A DNA stretch of 33,925 nucleotides from Natrialba taiwanensis DSM 12281. GTDB taxonomy: Archaea; Halobacteriota; Halobacteria; Halobacteriales; Natrialbaceae. A program made the position numbers and the translations under genes. Shown here one piece after another: positions 9,183 through 17,064 of the stretch. The stretch is taken from contig NZ_AOIL01000067.1 in assembly GCF_000337595.1 (NCBI RefSeq), forward strand, positions 223,207-257,131, written 5' to 3'. How positions within the stretch are numbered: the stretch's first letter is position 1; every line of letters begins with the position of its first letter. The notes beneath the pieces are model-generated. The model saw only the letters and a program-made list of their open reading frames with translations, was not told where the DNA came from and did not search any database.

Positions 9183-10697
9183 ATGAGTCGATCGACAGTC
9201 TCGACGCTTACGACGTCGGTCACGGAGCGCGATCATAGTCGCGGGCCGGACGATGCGCCGTTGACGCTCGTACAGTACGCTGACTTCGAATGTCCGTCCT
9301 GTGGGAACCTCTACGACGCCCTCGAGCGGCTACAGAACCAACTCGGCGATCAGTTTCGAGTCGTCTTTCGCCACTTTCCGCTCACATCGGTCCATCCGCA
9401 TGCGCTGCGCGCTGCAGAAGCGGCCGAGGCGGCCGCCGCTCAGGGAAAGTTCTGGGAGATGCACGACGTTCTCTACGAGAATCAGGGAGCGCTTGCAGCG
9501 GACGATCTGGTCCGCTACGCTGCCGAAATCGGGCTTGATACGGATCGGTTCGTCCGCGAGTTAGAGAACGGCACTCACCAGGAACGCATCGAGGAGGACG
9601 TTTCGAGCGGTGCCCAGAGTGGCGTCGACGGGACGCCGACGGTCTTCATTAACGGCCGTCGGTACGATGGCCCTGCTGAACTCGACGCGCTGTACGAGGC
9701 GATCGTCCGGACGGGAGATATCACCGCTATTCAGGCATCGATCCGGCATCGCGGGAGGGCGCTGCGCGATACGATCGACCGTTCACAAAGCGGGGCCCCG
9801 GCCGCGGGCGCGGCCATTCGCGATTACTTCTCGGCGGACGAGATCTTCCAGCGGATCGTCGCCACCGCCGACGAGGAGTTCAGTCGGAGCAATCGGCTGT
9901 TATTTATGAGTGGGCTGGCAGCCGGGTTCGCGGTGACGCTGACGTTTCTTGCGCGGTCGGCGGTTACTGCGGCCGTTCCGTTCGATTCGGGGGAGTTGAT
10001 TGGGGATCTGTTCTATCCGGTCGGCTTCGTACTCATCGTCATGGGACGGTATCAACTCTTCACCGAGAACACGCTCACGCCGGTCACGCTCGTGTTGACG
10101 CGCATCGCGAGCGTCCGAAACCTACTTCGACTGTGGGCGGTTGTTATCGTTGCGAACGTTCTCGGGGCGGCTCTCGGTGCTCTCGTCCTTGCGACCACGG
10201 GTGTGTTCACGTCCGAAGCTGCCGTGGTTGCACTGGGGTTCGGCGAACACGCGTTTGCGACCGGCTGGTGGGATCTCTTTTTCAAGGCGGTGTTTGCAGG
10301 GAACATCGTTGCAGCGATGGTCTGGCTAGTGCACGCGAGTCAGGATACGACGGCGCGCTTTCTGATCATCGTTTTTCTCATGTTCTTGATCCCGGCGACC
10401 GATCTGTTCCACTGTATTACCGGCATGTGTGAGGTGCTTTACTTCGTCTTCCGCGGGCAAGAAACGCTCTGGGCTGCCGTTGTGGAATTCTTCGTCCCGG
10501 TTACGCTCGGCAACATCGTCGGCGGTGTCTTGCTGGTTGCACTGCTTAACTACAGCCAGACGGCCGAGCGGCAATATCCGGATCGAGATGCGAGTCAGCT
10601 CAAACTCTCTTGGGCGGAATGGTTATACAGCCGACAGACGGGACACCCTCGGTCGCCATCGTTCAGTGGCGAGAACGACGACGAATTGACCGAGTAA
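9183..10697 (+). CDS. DsbA-like thioredoxin domain fused to formate/nitrite-type channel
   Basis: A 504-residue fusion. Residues about 25-180 form a DsbA-family thioredoxin domain with active site CPSC (Cys37, Cys40) and the cis-proline motif GTPTVFING (Pro152). Residues about 215-460 form a six-helix FNT membrane domain with the characteristic LFTENTLTP (about 292-300) and a central histidine in LFHCITGM (His410), as in the YfdC/FNT family. No signal peptide or membrane segment precedes the thioredoxin domain, so it is predicted cytoplasmic. FNT proteins conduct formate, nitrite, hydrosulfide or related anions. The redox domain may gate the channel or act on a sulfur substrate; this is inferred. 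The ATG at 9183 is chosen because upstream frame residues are low-complexity and overlap repeat DNA. Confidence 0.88.
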   Translation: MSRSTVSTLTTSVTERDHSRGPDDAPLTLVQYADFECPSCGNLYDALERLQNQLGDQFRVVFRHFPLTSVHPHALRAAEAAEAAAAQGKFWEMHDVLYENQGALAADDLVRYAAEIGLDTDRFVRELENGTHQERIEEDVSSGAQSGVDGTPTVFINGRRYDGPAELDALYEAIVRTGDITAIQASIRHRGRALRDTIDRSQSGAPAAGAAIRDYFSADEIFQRIVATADEEFSRSNRLLFMSGLAAGFAVTLTFLARSAVTAAVPFDSGELIGDLFYPVGFVLIVMGRYQLFTENTLTPVTLVLTRIASVRNLLRLWAVVIVANVLGAALGALVLATTGVFTSEAAVVALGFGEHAFATGWWDLFFKAVFAGNIVAAMVWLVHASQDTTARFLIIVFLMFLIPATDLFHCITGMCEVLYFVFRGQETLWAAVVEFFVPVTLGNIVGGVLLVALLNYSQTAERQYPDRDASQLKLSWAEWLYSRQTGHPRSPSFSGENDDELTE

Positions 10698-10931
10698 GAT
10701 AGAGCGGGAACCGATACTGCAGTTGGCGAACGGAGCGTTCGCTAATCGGGTCCCATTACAAAATCGCGGTTTTGAAGGGTTTAACGAACAGATAATGAAG
10801 GGCACCGTCTCCGTTGGATTGAGCTAAGACGCGTGCTCGTATCGACCGGCGAGTGGCTGTGGTCCGTCGCAGATTGGACGCAGTACCGGTCGAGCTAGCA
10901 CAGCAGTACTACATACCAGAGGCATGATACG
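10698..10931. other. Intergenic region with short inverted repeat
   Basis: Contains a 5-bp inverted repeat CAAAA/TTTTG with a 6-nt loop at 10759-10774 and a TATA-like GGGTTTAAC just after it. A 10-codon frame follows at 10795. No supportable gene was seen. Confidence 0.35.
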
Positions 10932-12680
10932 ATGAGTCGGACGTCTAACCGCGACGAGATGGTATCGAACGAGAACAGTACGGACGGCGAGTCGAGTTCA
11001 CTCGAGACCTTGGTGATCGGCATCGATGCGGGTTGTTTGCCGGTGTTCGAGCGGTTGTTCGAAGACGATCGGATTCCGACGATCGAACGGCTGTGTTCCG
11101 ATGGCGTCACTGCGCCACTCGAGTCGCAGATTCCGCCGTGGACGCCGAGCGCCTGGCCGTCGGTGTATACCGGCGTCAATCCGGGAAAACACGGGGCGAT
11201 CGGATTCGTCGGCTACGACGGATACGACTGGCACGTAACGAGTAACGACGACGTCGCCGCACAGCCGCTGTGGACGTTACTGGACCAACAGGATCGGTCG
11301 AGCGTCGTCGTCAACGCGCCGGTGACGCATCCGCCGGACGATTTCGATGGCGCGGTTATTCCCGGGTTCCTCGGTCCCGAAGATCCGCAGTGTCATCCGG
11401 CGGGACTGCTAGCGGAGGTTCGGGAGGCGATCGGCGAGTATCGGGTCTATCCGAACTACACGCGTGATGATGAGTCGGTTCCGGAGTCGGTGAAGATGAC
11501 GGAGTACCAGCAGCTGGCTCGTATGCGCGGAGCGGCCTTTCGCTATCTGGTCGACGAGTACGACCCCGACTTCGGGTTCTTGCAGTTCCAGAAGACGGAT
11601 ACGGTCTTCCACGAGTTCGCGGGAGACGAAGAGAAGGTCGAGACGATATACGAGGCGACGGACGAGGAGATCGCGCGCGTGCTCGAGGACTGTGATCCGG
11701 ACCGGGTCTTCCTCGTGAGCGATCACGGCATGGGGCCGTACGAGGGCTACGAGTTCAGGCTGAACGAGTTCTTGCGCGACGAGGGATTCCTGGAGACGAC
11801 GACGAGCGGGAAGGGGATGCCGTCGTGGACGCCGATGCGGCGGCGGCTCCGTGAGGGTGAGGAGTACGATACCTGGGAGCCGGGGACGGTCGCTCGGGCG
11901 GCGTCGGTCGCGGCGCAGTTCGGGATTACCGCCAGTCGGATTCGGACGGCACTCGAGCGCGTCGGACTCGCCGATCTGGCCATCAAGTACGCGCCAAGCG
12001 GTGTGTCGCGGACGGCGAATGAGCAGGTCGATTTCAGTTCGTCGAAGGCCTACGTCCGCGCTCGCACTGAACTCGGTGTTCGGATCAATCTCGCGGGGCG
12101 CGAGCCGATGGGTGTCGTGCCGCCGTCTGAGTACGAGACCGTTCGCGAGGAGTTGATCGAACTGCTTCGTGGCGTCGAGACGCCGGACGGCGAGCCGTTC
12201 TTCGAGACGGTCGAGCCGCGCGAGGAGTACTTCCACGGCGAGCACGTCGAGGAGACGGTCGATATCGTCACGATTCCGACGGACTTCGAGCACACGATTT
12301 CGGAACAGTTCCGCGAGAACGCAACGACCTACTTCGGCCCGGTCGAGCCGTGGAATCACAAGCTCGATGGGGTGTTTGTCGCTCTGGGTGAGGGGATCGA
12401 CGAGACGGCCACACTTGAGCGGGCACACCTGTTCGATGTTGCGCCCACGGTCATGGCTGCGATGGGGATTCCCTACAGTGATCGAATGGACGGCGAGGTC
12501 GTTTCGGTCGTCGAACCAACCGACGCGATCGAGTATCCGGAGCACGAGGGCCGGGCGAGCGGTGGTGTGACACGGGAGACGGTACGAGGCCAAGACCAGG
12601 ATCAGGACCAAGACCAGACTGGACCCAATGCTGACGACGACGTGACGGAACGACTTGCCGATCTCGGCTACCTCAATTGA
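10932..12680 (+). CDS. Alkaline-phosphatase-superfamily phosphodiesterase/nucleotide pyrophosphatase-like protein
   Basis: A 582-residue metal-dependent phosphoesterase of the type I phosphodiesterase/AP fold. Visible metal and nucleophile elements are VIGIDAG (Asp32), PPWTPSAWPS with the likely nucleophile Thr71, TDTVFH (Asp223, His227), and VSDHG (Asp264, His265). No signal peptide or membrane span is evident, so it is predicted cytoplasmic. The C-terminus ends RLADLGYLN after a short DQ repeat, an ending I associate with haloarchaeal homologues. These proteins are common beside haloarchaeal glycan loci, where they may act on nucleotide sugars or lipid-linked phosphates, but no specific reaction can be assigned. 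It sits at the left border of the polysaccharide locus. Confidence 0.85.
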   Translation: MSRTSNRDEMVSNENSTDGESSSLETLVIGIDAGCLPVFERLFEDDRIPTIERLCSDGVTAPLESQIPPWTPSAWPSVYTGVNPGKHGAIGFVGYDGYDWHVTSNDDVAAQPLWTLLDQQDRSSVVVNAPVTHPPDDFDGAVIPGFLGPEDPQCHPAGLLAEVREAIGEYRVYPNYTRDDESVPESVKMTEYQQLARMRGAAFRYLVDEYDPDFGFLQFQKTDTVFHEFAGDEEKVETIYEATDEEIARVLEDCDPDRVFLVSDHGMGPYEGYEFRLNEFLRDEGFLETTTSGKGMPSWTPMRRRLREGEEYDTWEPGTVARAASVAAQFGITASRIRTALERVGLADLAIKYAPSGVSRTANEQVDFSSSKAYVRARTELGVRINLAGREPMGVVPPSEYETVREELIELLRGVETPDGEPFFETVEPREEYFHGEHVEETVDIVTIPTDFEHTISEQFRENATTYFGPVEPWNHKLDGVFVALGEGIDETATLERAHLFDVAPTVMAAMGIPYSDRMDGEVVSVVEPTDAIEYPEHEGRASGGVTRETVRGQDQDQDQDQTGPNADDDVTERLADLGYLN

Positions 12681-12860
12681 CTCACCGGGACAGCCGTCCC
12701 AGCGTGACCCTCGTGCCGTAGTTGTACGCACGGCCGGATGGGAGATTCCCGTTCACTCAGTTCTCCTGTATAACTGTTTCACCGGTTACAGTTAGTACAA
12801 CGGCGCTTAGTGACACGATAAGTATGGGTTAGTCAGACTGAGTGTCAGGCAAACGGTTAC

Positions 12861-13535
12861 ATGGGGTTCATTGCAGAGATCAATGTCGCTCACGACGAAC
12901 TCGTATTGGTACCGACCATCGAGCGACATCCGAACGTCATGATCAGATACGAGTACGAGGTCGAAACCGACGGCGCGGTAACGTACTTCGTCTCGCTGTT
13001 TACCGACGAGTACAAGCGGCTCGAAGCCTCGATGGAGGCCGATCCGACCGTCTCTAACCCAATCCGTGTTGCGACGTTCGACAACCGAGTGATCTACCGC
13101 GTCCAACTCGAGACCGAGCGTGAACTCGTGCCGGAGCGCTGTGCCAAGCGCGGGCTGTTCGTCTTTACGATCACGAGCGGTTCGAGCGGCTGGAACGCCC
13201 GCGTTCACTTTCCGGACCGGGAGGCGTTGATGGAGTTTCGAGAGTACTGTCGTGAGCAGGACATCGCTTTTCGGGTGGACCAGTTATACGAGTCGTCGGC
13301 TTCGGACGATGAAACGTACTTTCTGACCGAGCAGCAACACGAGATTCTGTCGCTTGCGTACTATGCGGGCTACTACGATATTCCGCGAGAGGCGACACAG
13401 GACGATCTGGCGGAGCAGCTTGATATTACTGATTCGGCGGTATCACAGCGGTTGCGGCGGGCTGTCGCGGAGTTAATCGGTGCGACGCTTGATGACGATC
13501 GGACGCCGGACGAGTCCAGTCCGAGTAACGATTGA
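12861..13535 (+). CDS. Bacterio-opsin activator-type HTH_10 transcription regulator
   Basis: A 224-residue soluble protein. The C-terminal segment, about 155-207, is the HTH_10 (bacterio-opsin activator) helix-turn-helix: it starts LTEQQHEILSLAY, continues IPREATQDDLAEQLDI and ends SAVSQRLRRAV. The N-terminal 150 residues match the Bat-type sensory/associated region common in short haloarchaeal HTH_10 proteins, which lack PAS or GAF domains. It likely regulates nearby or distant genes in response to an unknown signal. It is separate from the AP-family gene by 180 nt and co-directional with the following beta-helix gene, which could be a target. The acidic C-terminal tail is short and disordered. 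Confidence 0.88.
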   Translation: MGFIAEINVAHDELVLVPTIERHPNVMIRYEYEVETDGAVTYFVSLFTDEYKRLEASMEADPTVSNPIRVATFDNRVIYRVQLETERELVPERCAKRGLFVFTITSGSSGWNARVHFPDREALMEFREYCREQDIAFRVDQLYESSASDDETYFLTEQQHEILSLAYYAGYYDIPREATQDDLAEQLDITDSAVSQRLRRAVAELIGATLDDDRTPDESSPSND

Positions 13536-14016
13536 GGAGTGGTATACTGGGGAGTTGTCGGCTCCGGTGTCGATCAGGCGCGTATTTGAGTACACTTGTG
13601 ATCGACTGGTCCGATGAACGGAAGGGAGTATGACTGTGATCGGTGACTGTAATGACTACTCGGGGTGACTCGTAGCCGGGTAGTGTTTACTCAGGATTCA
13701 GTGACTATCAGTTTGTTCGATAGGTCAGATTGCGTTTAACCGGGAGTTCGTCGGTGTTGATGCCCGATAAGATATCTGTTTCGTAAAGTCAATGACTGAT
13801 TATTTGGATATTATACGCGTCATAGTCCCAGGTATCAATCACGCTTGTTACGGGATATCAAAGGCAATACCCGTAGAATTGCAACACGTGCAATCGTTGC
13901 AATTCTCACGCCAGTAATGGACATCTCCTCAGAATGTTGTCGTATCAAACTTAAAGGCTTGCTATCCGAATCCATAGATACTCGGACCAAAGATTACTCA
14001 AGTAACTTGGCTATCA
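13536..14016. other. AT-richer leader region of the beta-helix gene
   Basis: About 480 bases without a supportable gene. It holds a TATA-like ATATTATAC near 13807, a 10-bp perfect inverted repeat at 13875-13884/13897-13906, and a second TATA-like CTTAAAGG near 13949. Base composition is lower in GC than the flanking genes. Confidence 0.45.
13875..13906. repeat. 10-bp inverted repeat (hairpin or operator)
   Basis: AGAATTGCAA at 13875-13884 and its exact reverse complement at 13897-13906 are separated by 12 nt that include the palindrome CACGTG. If transcribed from the upstream TATA it would fold in the 5' leader of the beta-helix gene; as DNA it could bind a dimeric regulator. Confidence 0.6.
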
Positions 14017-15684
14017 ATGTCGAAACGAAGTGGTATGCGGAACGCGATTCAGGGAAGTGGGGATGGATGGAACGATTCGGCGACAGCATCTGACGAAACT
14101 GCTGCGACGGCAACGGGGGGATCGGACTCAAGTGGTGTGTCCGGCCGATCGCGACGGACGTTCTTGCAAGGTGTCTCGGTTGCCGGCGCAACGGCACTTG
14201 GCCTGGGCGCGGCAACGACGAACGGCGCAGCCGTACACGAGTACGGTGAAGAGTTCGATACCGTCGTTAACGTCGTCGACGCGGGGATGGACAACACCGG
14301 GCGAAGCTCGATCACGCCTGTACTCGAAGATCTCCGTGCGGACAACACGTTGCTGATCTTTCCCGAGGGTGAATACTACATCGACGAACAGTTCCGGTTT
14401 ACCGGATTCGAGAAGTTCGGTATGGTCGGGGATGGAGCGACGCTCGTGCCGGCGAACTATCACGAGTTCGATGGTCCGCAGTTTCGGTTATTCCGTCTCG
14501 GCGTCTCCTATAGACCGGGCGATCACCTGCTGTTCGCAGGGTTCGATGTCGACCAGACGGCACCGGATACGGGGATTCGGGTCATCGAGGCGACAGCCGA
14601 AGACCACCTCGAAGTACGGGACGTGACGATTCACGGCGAACACGACAGCGGGACGTGGGGTCCTGGTATGTTCGCCATGGCCGATTCGGACGGCTACGGC
14701 ATCATCGAACGATTCCGTGCGCCCGACGGCGGCATCCACGCGGATCAGACGCCCAACGCGGGGAATATCTGGCGCGGTCCGATCGGAATCGAAGCGAACA
14801 CGAACGTCGGCCACCTCGAGTTCAGCGGTTGTGAACTCGGCGGTTTCCCGGATAACGGGCTGTACGCGATCAACGATGAGGGGACGATCGTCGTCGAGGG
14901 TGGCGAGTTCAGAAACAGCAACGGCGCGAACGTTCGCGTCGGCGGTGAGGGAAGCGTCGTCAGGAACGCGTCCGTCGAAATCGATCGGACGCGGTCGTAC
15001 GACCGCGGACAGCGGGGCATTCGACTCGAGAACGGGAAGAACCTCCAGATCGACGATGTCGATATCTCGATCACGTCTCCCCAGCCGACCAATCACGCGC
15101 TTTCGGTGATGAACACGTGCGAGTCCTCGAAGATCAAAGACACGAACATCGAGATCAGTGGTGACCGGGTAAACCACGGAATCGTCGTCTCGCCGGAAGC
15201 GGGCTACACCTACATCTACGACGGCGAAATCGATTTCAACGCCGCGGGTGGGTATCCGCTGTGGATTCGAGACAGCGACCGGGACGAACGGGTACTCGTC
15301 GAACTGCTCGATATCCACGGCGAGGCCGGCGTCACCTCGGCCGGTTTCCGTGACGGAATCAGGTGTAGCCGGGATAACTGTCGGTTCAGTCACGTCTCCG
15401 TCGACCAACCGGGTCGCCACGGTGCTGACCGGAACGCCGTCTTCCTCAACGGGAACGACGCGACCTTCTACAAGTGCACCTTCCGTGCGAACCAGTACCC
15501 GTACATCGACAACGGCGACGGGAACCTGCTCCGGAACTCGACGGTCGAGTCCTACGAGGGCCAGGAGGGTATCCGCCTCTACCCGGGTATCGATACCCCT
15601 CAGTTCAAAGTGAACGAAATCGTCAACGGGATCGATGACCTCGGTGCGGACGACGTTGTCACCTGGAACAATACGATCGCGTAA
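14017..15684 (+). CDS. Tat-exported right-handed parallel beta-helix protein
   Basis: A 555-residue predicted secreted protein. The n-region is long, followed by the twin-arginine motif SRRTFLQG (Arg46-Arg47) and a hydrophobic stretch ending near residue 73, typical of haloarchaeal Tat substrates. The mature part has repeated short strands with Asn/Gly/Val-rich turns (for example EGGEFRNSNGANVRV and the segment near DVDISITSPQ), a pattern of right-handed beta-helices such as pectate-lyase-like folds. Such folds belong to polysaccharide lyases, hydrolases and epimerases. I cannot identify catalytic residues, so enzyme versus binding protein is open. It opens the surface-polysaccharide block, which suggests a glycan substrate. 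The start could also be Met7. Confidence 0.8.
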   Translation: MSKRSGMRNAIQGSGDGWNDSATASDETAATATGGSDSSGVSGRSRRTFLQGVSVAGATALGLGAATTNGAAVHEYGEEFDTVVNVVDAGMDNTGRSSITPVLEDLRADNTLLIFPEGEYYIDEQFRFTGFEKFGMVGDGATLVPANYHEFDGPQFRLFRLGVSYRPGDHLLFAGFDVDQTAPDTGIRVIEATAEDHLEVRDVTIHGEHDSGTWGPGMFAMADSDGYGIIERFRAPDGGIHADQTPNAGNIWRGPIGIEANTNVGHLEFSGCELGGFPDNGLYAINDEGTIVVEGGEFRNSNGANVRVGGEGSVVRNASVEIDRTRSYDRGQRGIRLENGKNLQIDDVDISITSPQPTNHALSVMNTCESSKIKDTNIEISGDRVNHGIVVSPEAGYTYIYDGEIDFNAAGGYPLWIRDSDRDERVLVELLDIHGEAGVTSAGFRDGIRCSRDNCRFSHVSVDQPGRHGADRNAVFLNGNDATFYKCTFRANQYPYIDNGDGNLLRNSTVESYEGQEGIRLYPGIDTPQFKVNEIVNGIDDLGADDVVTWNNTIA

Positions 15685-15791
15685 CGAACGGACGACGCGA
15701 CCGGGCGTGACTCGTCACCGCTGCACTCTCGGTCTCGTTTGCACCGCGTTCGAGCACACGTTGTTCACGACCGAGAAGACGACGAGGACCG

Positions 15792-16853
15792 CTACCCGTT
15801 CGTCGCTCGAATCGCGTCTCGGAACGTCACGACCTCGAGATCGAGTTCGTCGATCCACTCGAGGGTCTCGCGGATGCGATCTTCTGTGACTTCTTCCTTG
15901 AACGAGTGCGCGCCCAGGATCGCGATATTCTCCTGTCTCGCCGCTCGGTCGAGTTCAGTCTGGACCGTCTCTTGATTGGTGAACTCGATGAAGTAGGCCC
16001 GGTGGGTATCGAACGGGTCGAACGCGTCGCGGTCGTTGTGCATCGAATCCGGGTTCACGTTCGCGATTCCGTCGTAGTACTGCTTTGCGTGCTCGATCGC
16101 CCACTCGTCGACGACGTCGTAGGGTGCGAGCAGCGTGTCGATCGTCAGGCCGTGGTCCTCGAGCGTGTTCTTCGACGTTTCCAGGAAGTCGTTCATGACG
16201 TCGTCGGGGTATCGCTCGACGGCTTCCCCTGCACTGAAGGACTCTCCCAGAGCCTCGTCGAGTTCGAGATAGCCGCCGGTGCCGTCCGTGTTCGAGTTGA
16301 CGATCGTTCGGCGAACGCTCGTGTCGCCGTCCGTGATCTCGATGTCGTTCCCGTGGTTGAAGCCGTGGCTGCGCTCTTCGGGATAGATACGGGTGTCGTC
16401 CGCTGTGGCGTCCTCGACGAGTTCGAACTCGCCGAGTGCGGTATGGGAGGTCGTGTGGGACATGATCTCCCAGCCGGCGGATTCGAGTTCGTCGAGCTGC
16501 TCGATGGTCATCCAGTCGGAGCCGTCGAAGTCTTGACGGCCCATCCACTCGGTGACGACAGCGGTGCTTGCGGGCGCGTCGAACTCTTGATGGACCGGGA
16601 ACGCGGTCTCGTAGTCTGACATCGGTCCGTCGTCGTAGACGAACACGACGGCCCCGCCGTCGATCGTCGGTACGTCTTCTCCATCGGTCTCGTCGCCGTT
16701 TCCGTCGGTTTCGTTTCCGTTTTCGGATTCGTTTCCGTTCTCGCCGCCCGGTTGGATCGCGCTACAGCCAGCACCCAGTCCGAGACAGCTGACACCAGCC
16801 GTGGCGATGAGGTGGCGTCGCGTCAGTCGGCGACCTGTCAAATCTCTCTCCAT
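15792..16853 (-). CDS. Tat lipoprotein polysaccharide deacetylase (NodB-like)
   Basis: A 353-residue predicted lipoprotein. TRRHLIA gives a twin-arginine motif (Arg12-Arg13), and LGAGC places the lipid-attached cysteine at Cys30. An acidic Asn/Glu/Gly linker (about 36-62) follows. The NodB-like domain starts near 65 with FVYDDGP (Asp74, Asp75) and continues with SHTTSH (His133, His137), the expected metal triad. The family hydrolyses N-acetyl groups from polysaccharides. It is divergent from the flippase across a 211-nt promoter region, with its own TATA at 16882-16892. Compared with the other two NodB-like proteins of the locus it lacks the N-terminal beta-sandwich domain. Substrate unknown. 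Confidence 0.87.
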   Translation of the reverse strand: MERDLTGRRLTRRHLIATAGVSCLGLGAGCSAIQPGGENGNESENGNETDGNGDETDGEDVPTIDGGAVVFVYDDGPMSDYETAFPVHQEFDAPASTAVVTEWMGRQDFDGSDWMTIEQLDELESAGWEIMSHTTSHTALGEFELVEDATADDTRIYPEERSHGFNHGNDIEITDGDTSVRRTIVNSNTDGTGGYLELDEALGESFSAGEAVERYPDDVMNDFLETSKNTLEDHGLTIDTLLAPYDVVDEWAIEHAKQYYDGIANVNPDSMHNDRDAFDPFDTHRAYFIEFTNQETVQTELDRAARQENIAILGAHSFKEEVTEDRIRETLEWIDELDLEVVTFRDAIRATNG

Positions 16854-16881
16854 CGGTTAGTGTCACGGTCGTGGGTACAGT

Positions 16882-16892
16882 CCTATACTTAT
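16882..16892 (-). promoter_or_regulatory. TATA box of the NodB-like lipoprotein gene
   Basis: Minus-strand AAGTATAGGA, about 33 nt upstream of ATG 16853, predicting a near-leaderless transcript. Confidence 0.45.
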
Positions 16893-16950
16893 CGGTCCGG
16901 TAATCGCGCTCTCGAGGGGAACCCGCGGCGCACGTTTCGTTTAACCGCGG

Positions 16951-16960
16951 TATAATAAGG
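16951..16960 (+). promoter_or_regulatory. TATA box of the flippase gene
   Basis: TATAATAAGG predicts a start near 16980 and therefore a leader of about 85 nt, unusual in this window where most genes look leaderless. Confidence 0.5.
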
Positions 16961-17052
16961 CCGCCACAGCGGCATCGTTTCACCACTGTGGCTTTCGCTC
17001 GCGAGTTGTTGGGGGTTCGATTGCAAAACGCAATCACTGGACAGCGATCGCT

Positions 17053-17057
17053 GGAGG
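17053..17057 (+). promoter_or_regulatory. Shine-Dalgarno of the flippase gene
   Basis: GGAGG lies 7 nt before ATG 17065, in agreement with a leadered transcript from the TATA at 16951. Confidence 0.6.
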
Positions 17058-17064
17058 ACAAGCA

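Noticed and set aside
10795..10827. 10-codon frame after a TATA-like site
   Set aside because: Too short and without conserved features; the TATA spacing does not match its ATG.
11409..12731. 440-codon frame antisense to the AP-superfamily gene
   Set aside because: It shadows a gene with recognisable metal-binding motifs; its own product is Arg/Leu-rich and featureless.
13845..14093. 82-codon frame overlapping the beta-helix start
   Set aside because: TTG start, no domain, low-GC composition and overlap with the signal-peptide region of a clear gene.
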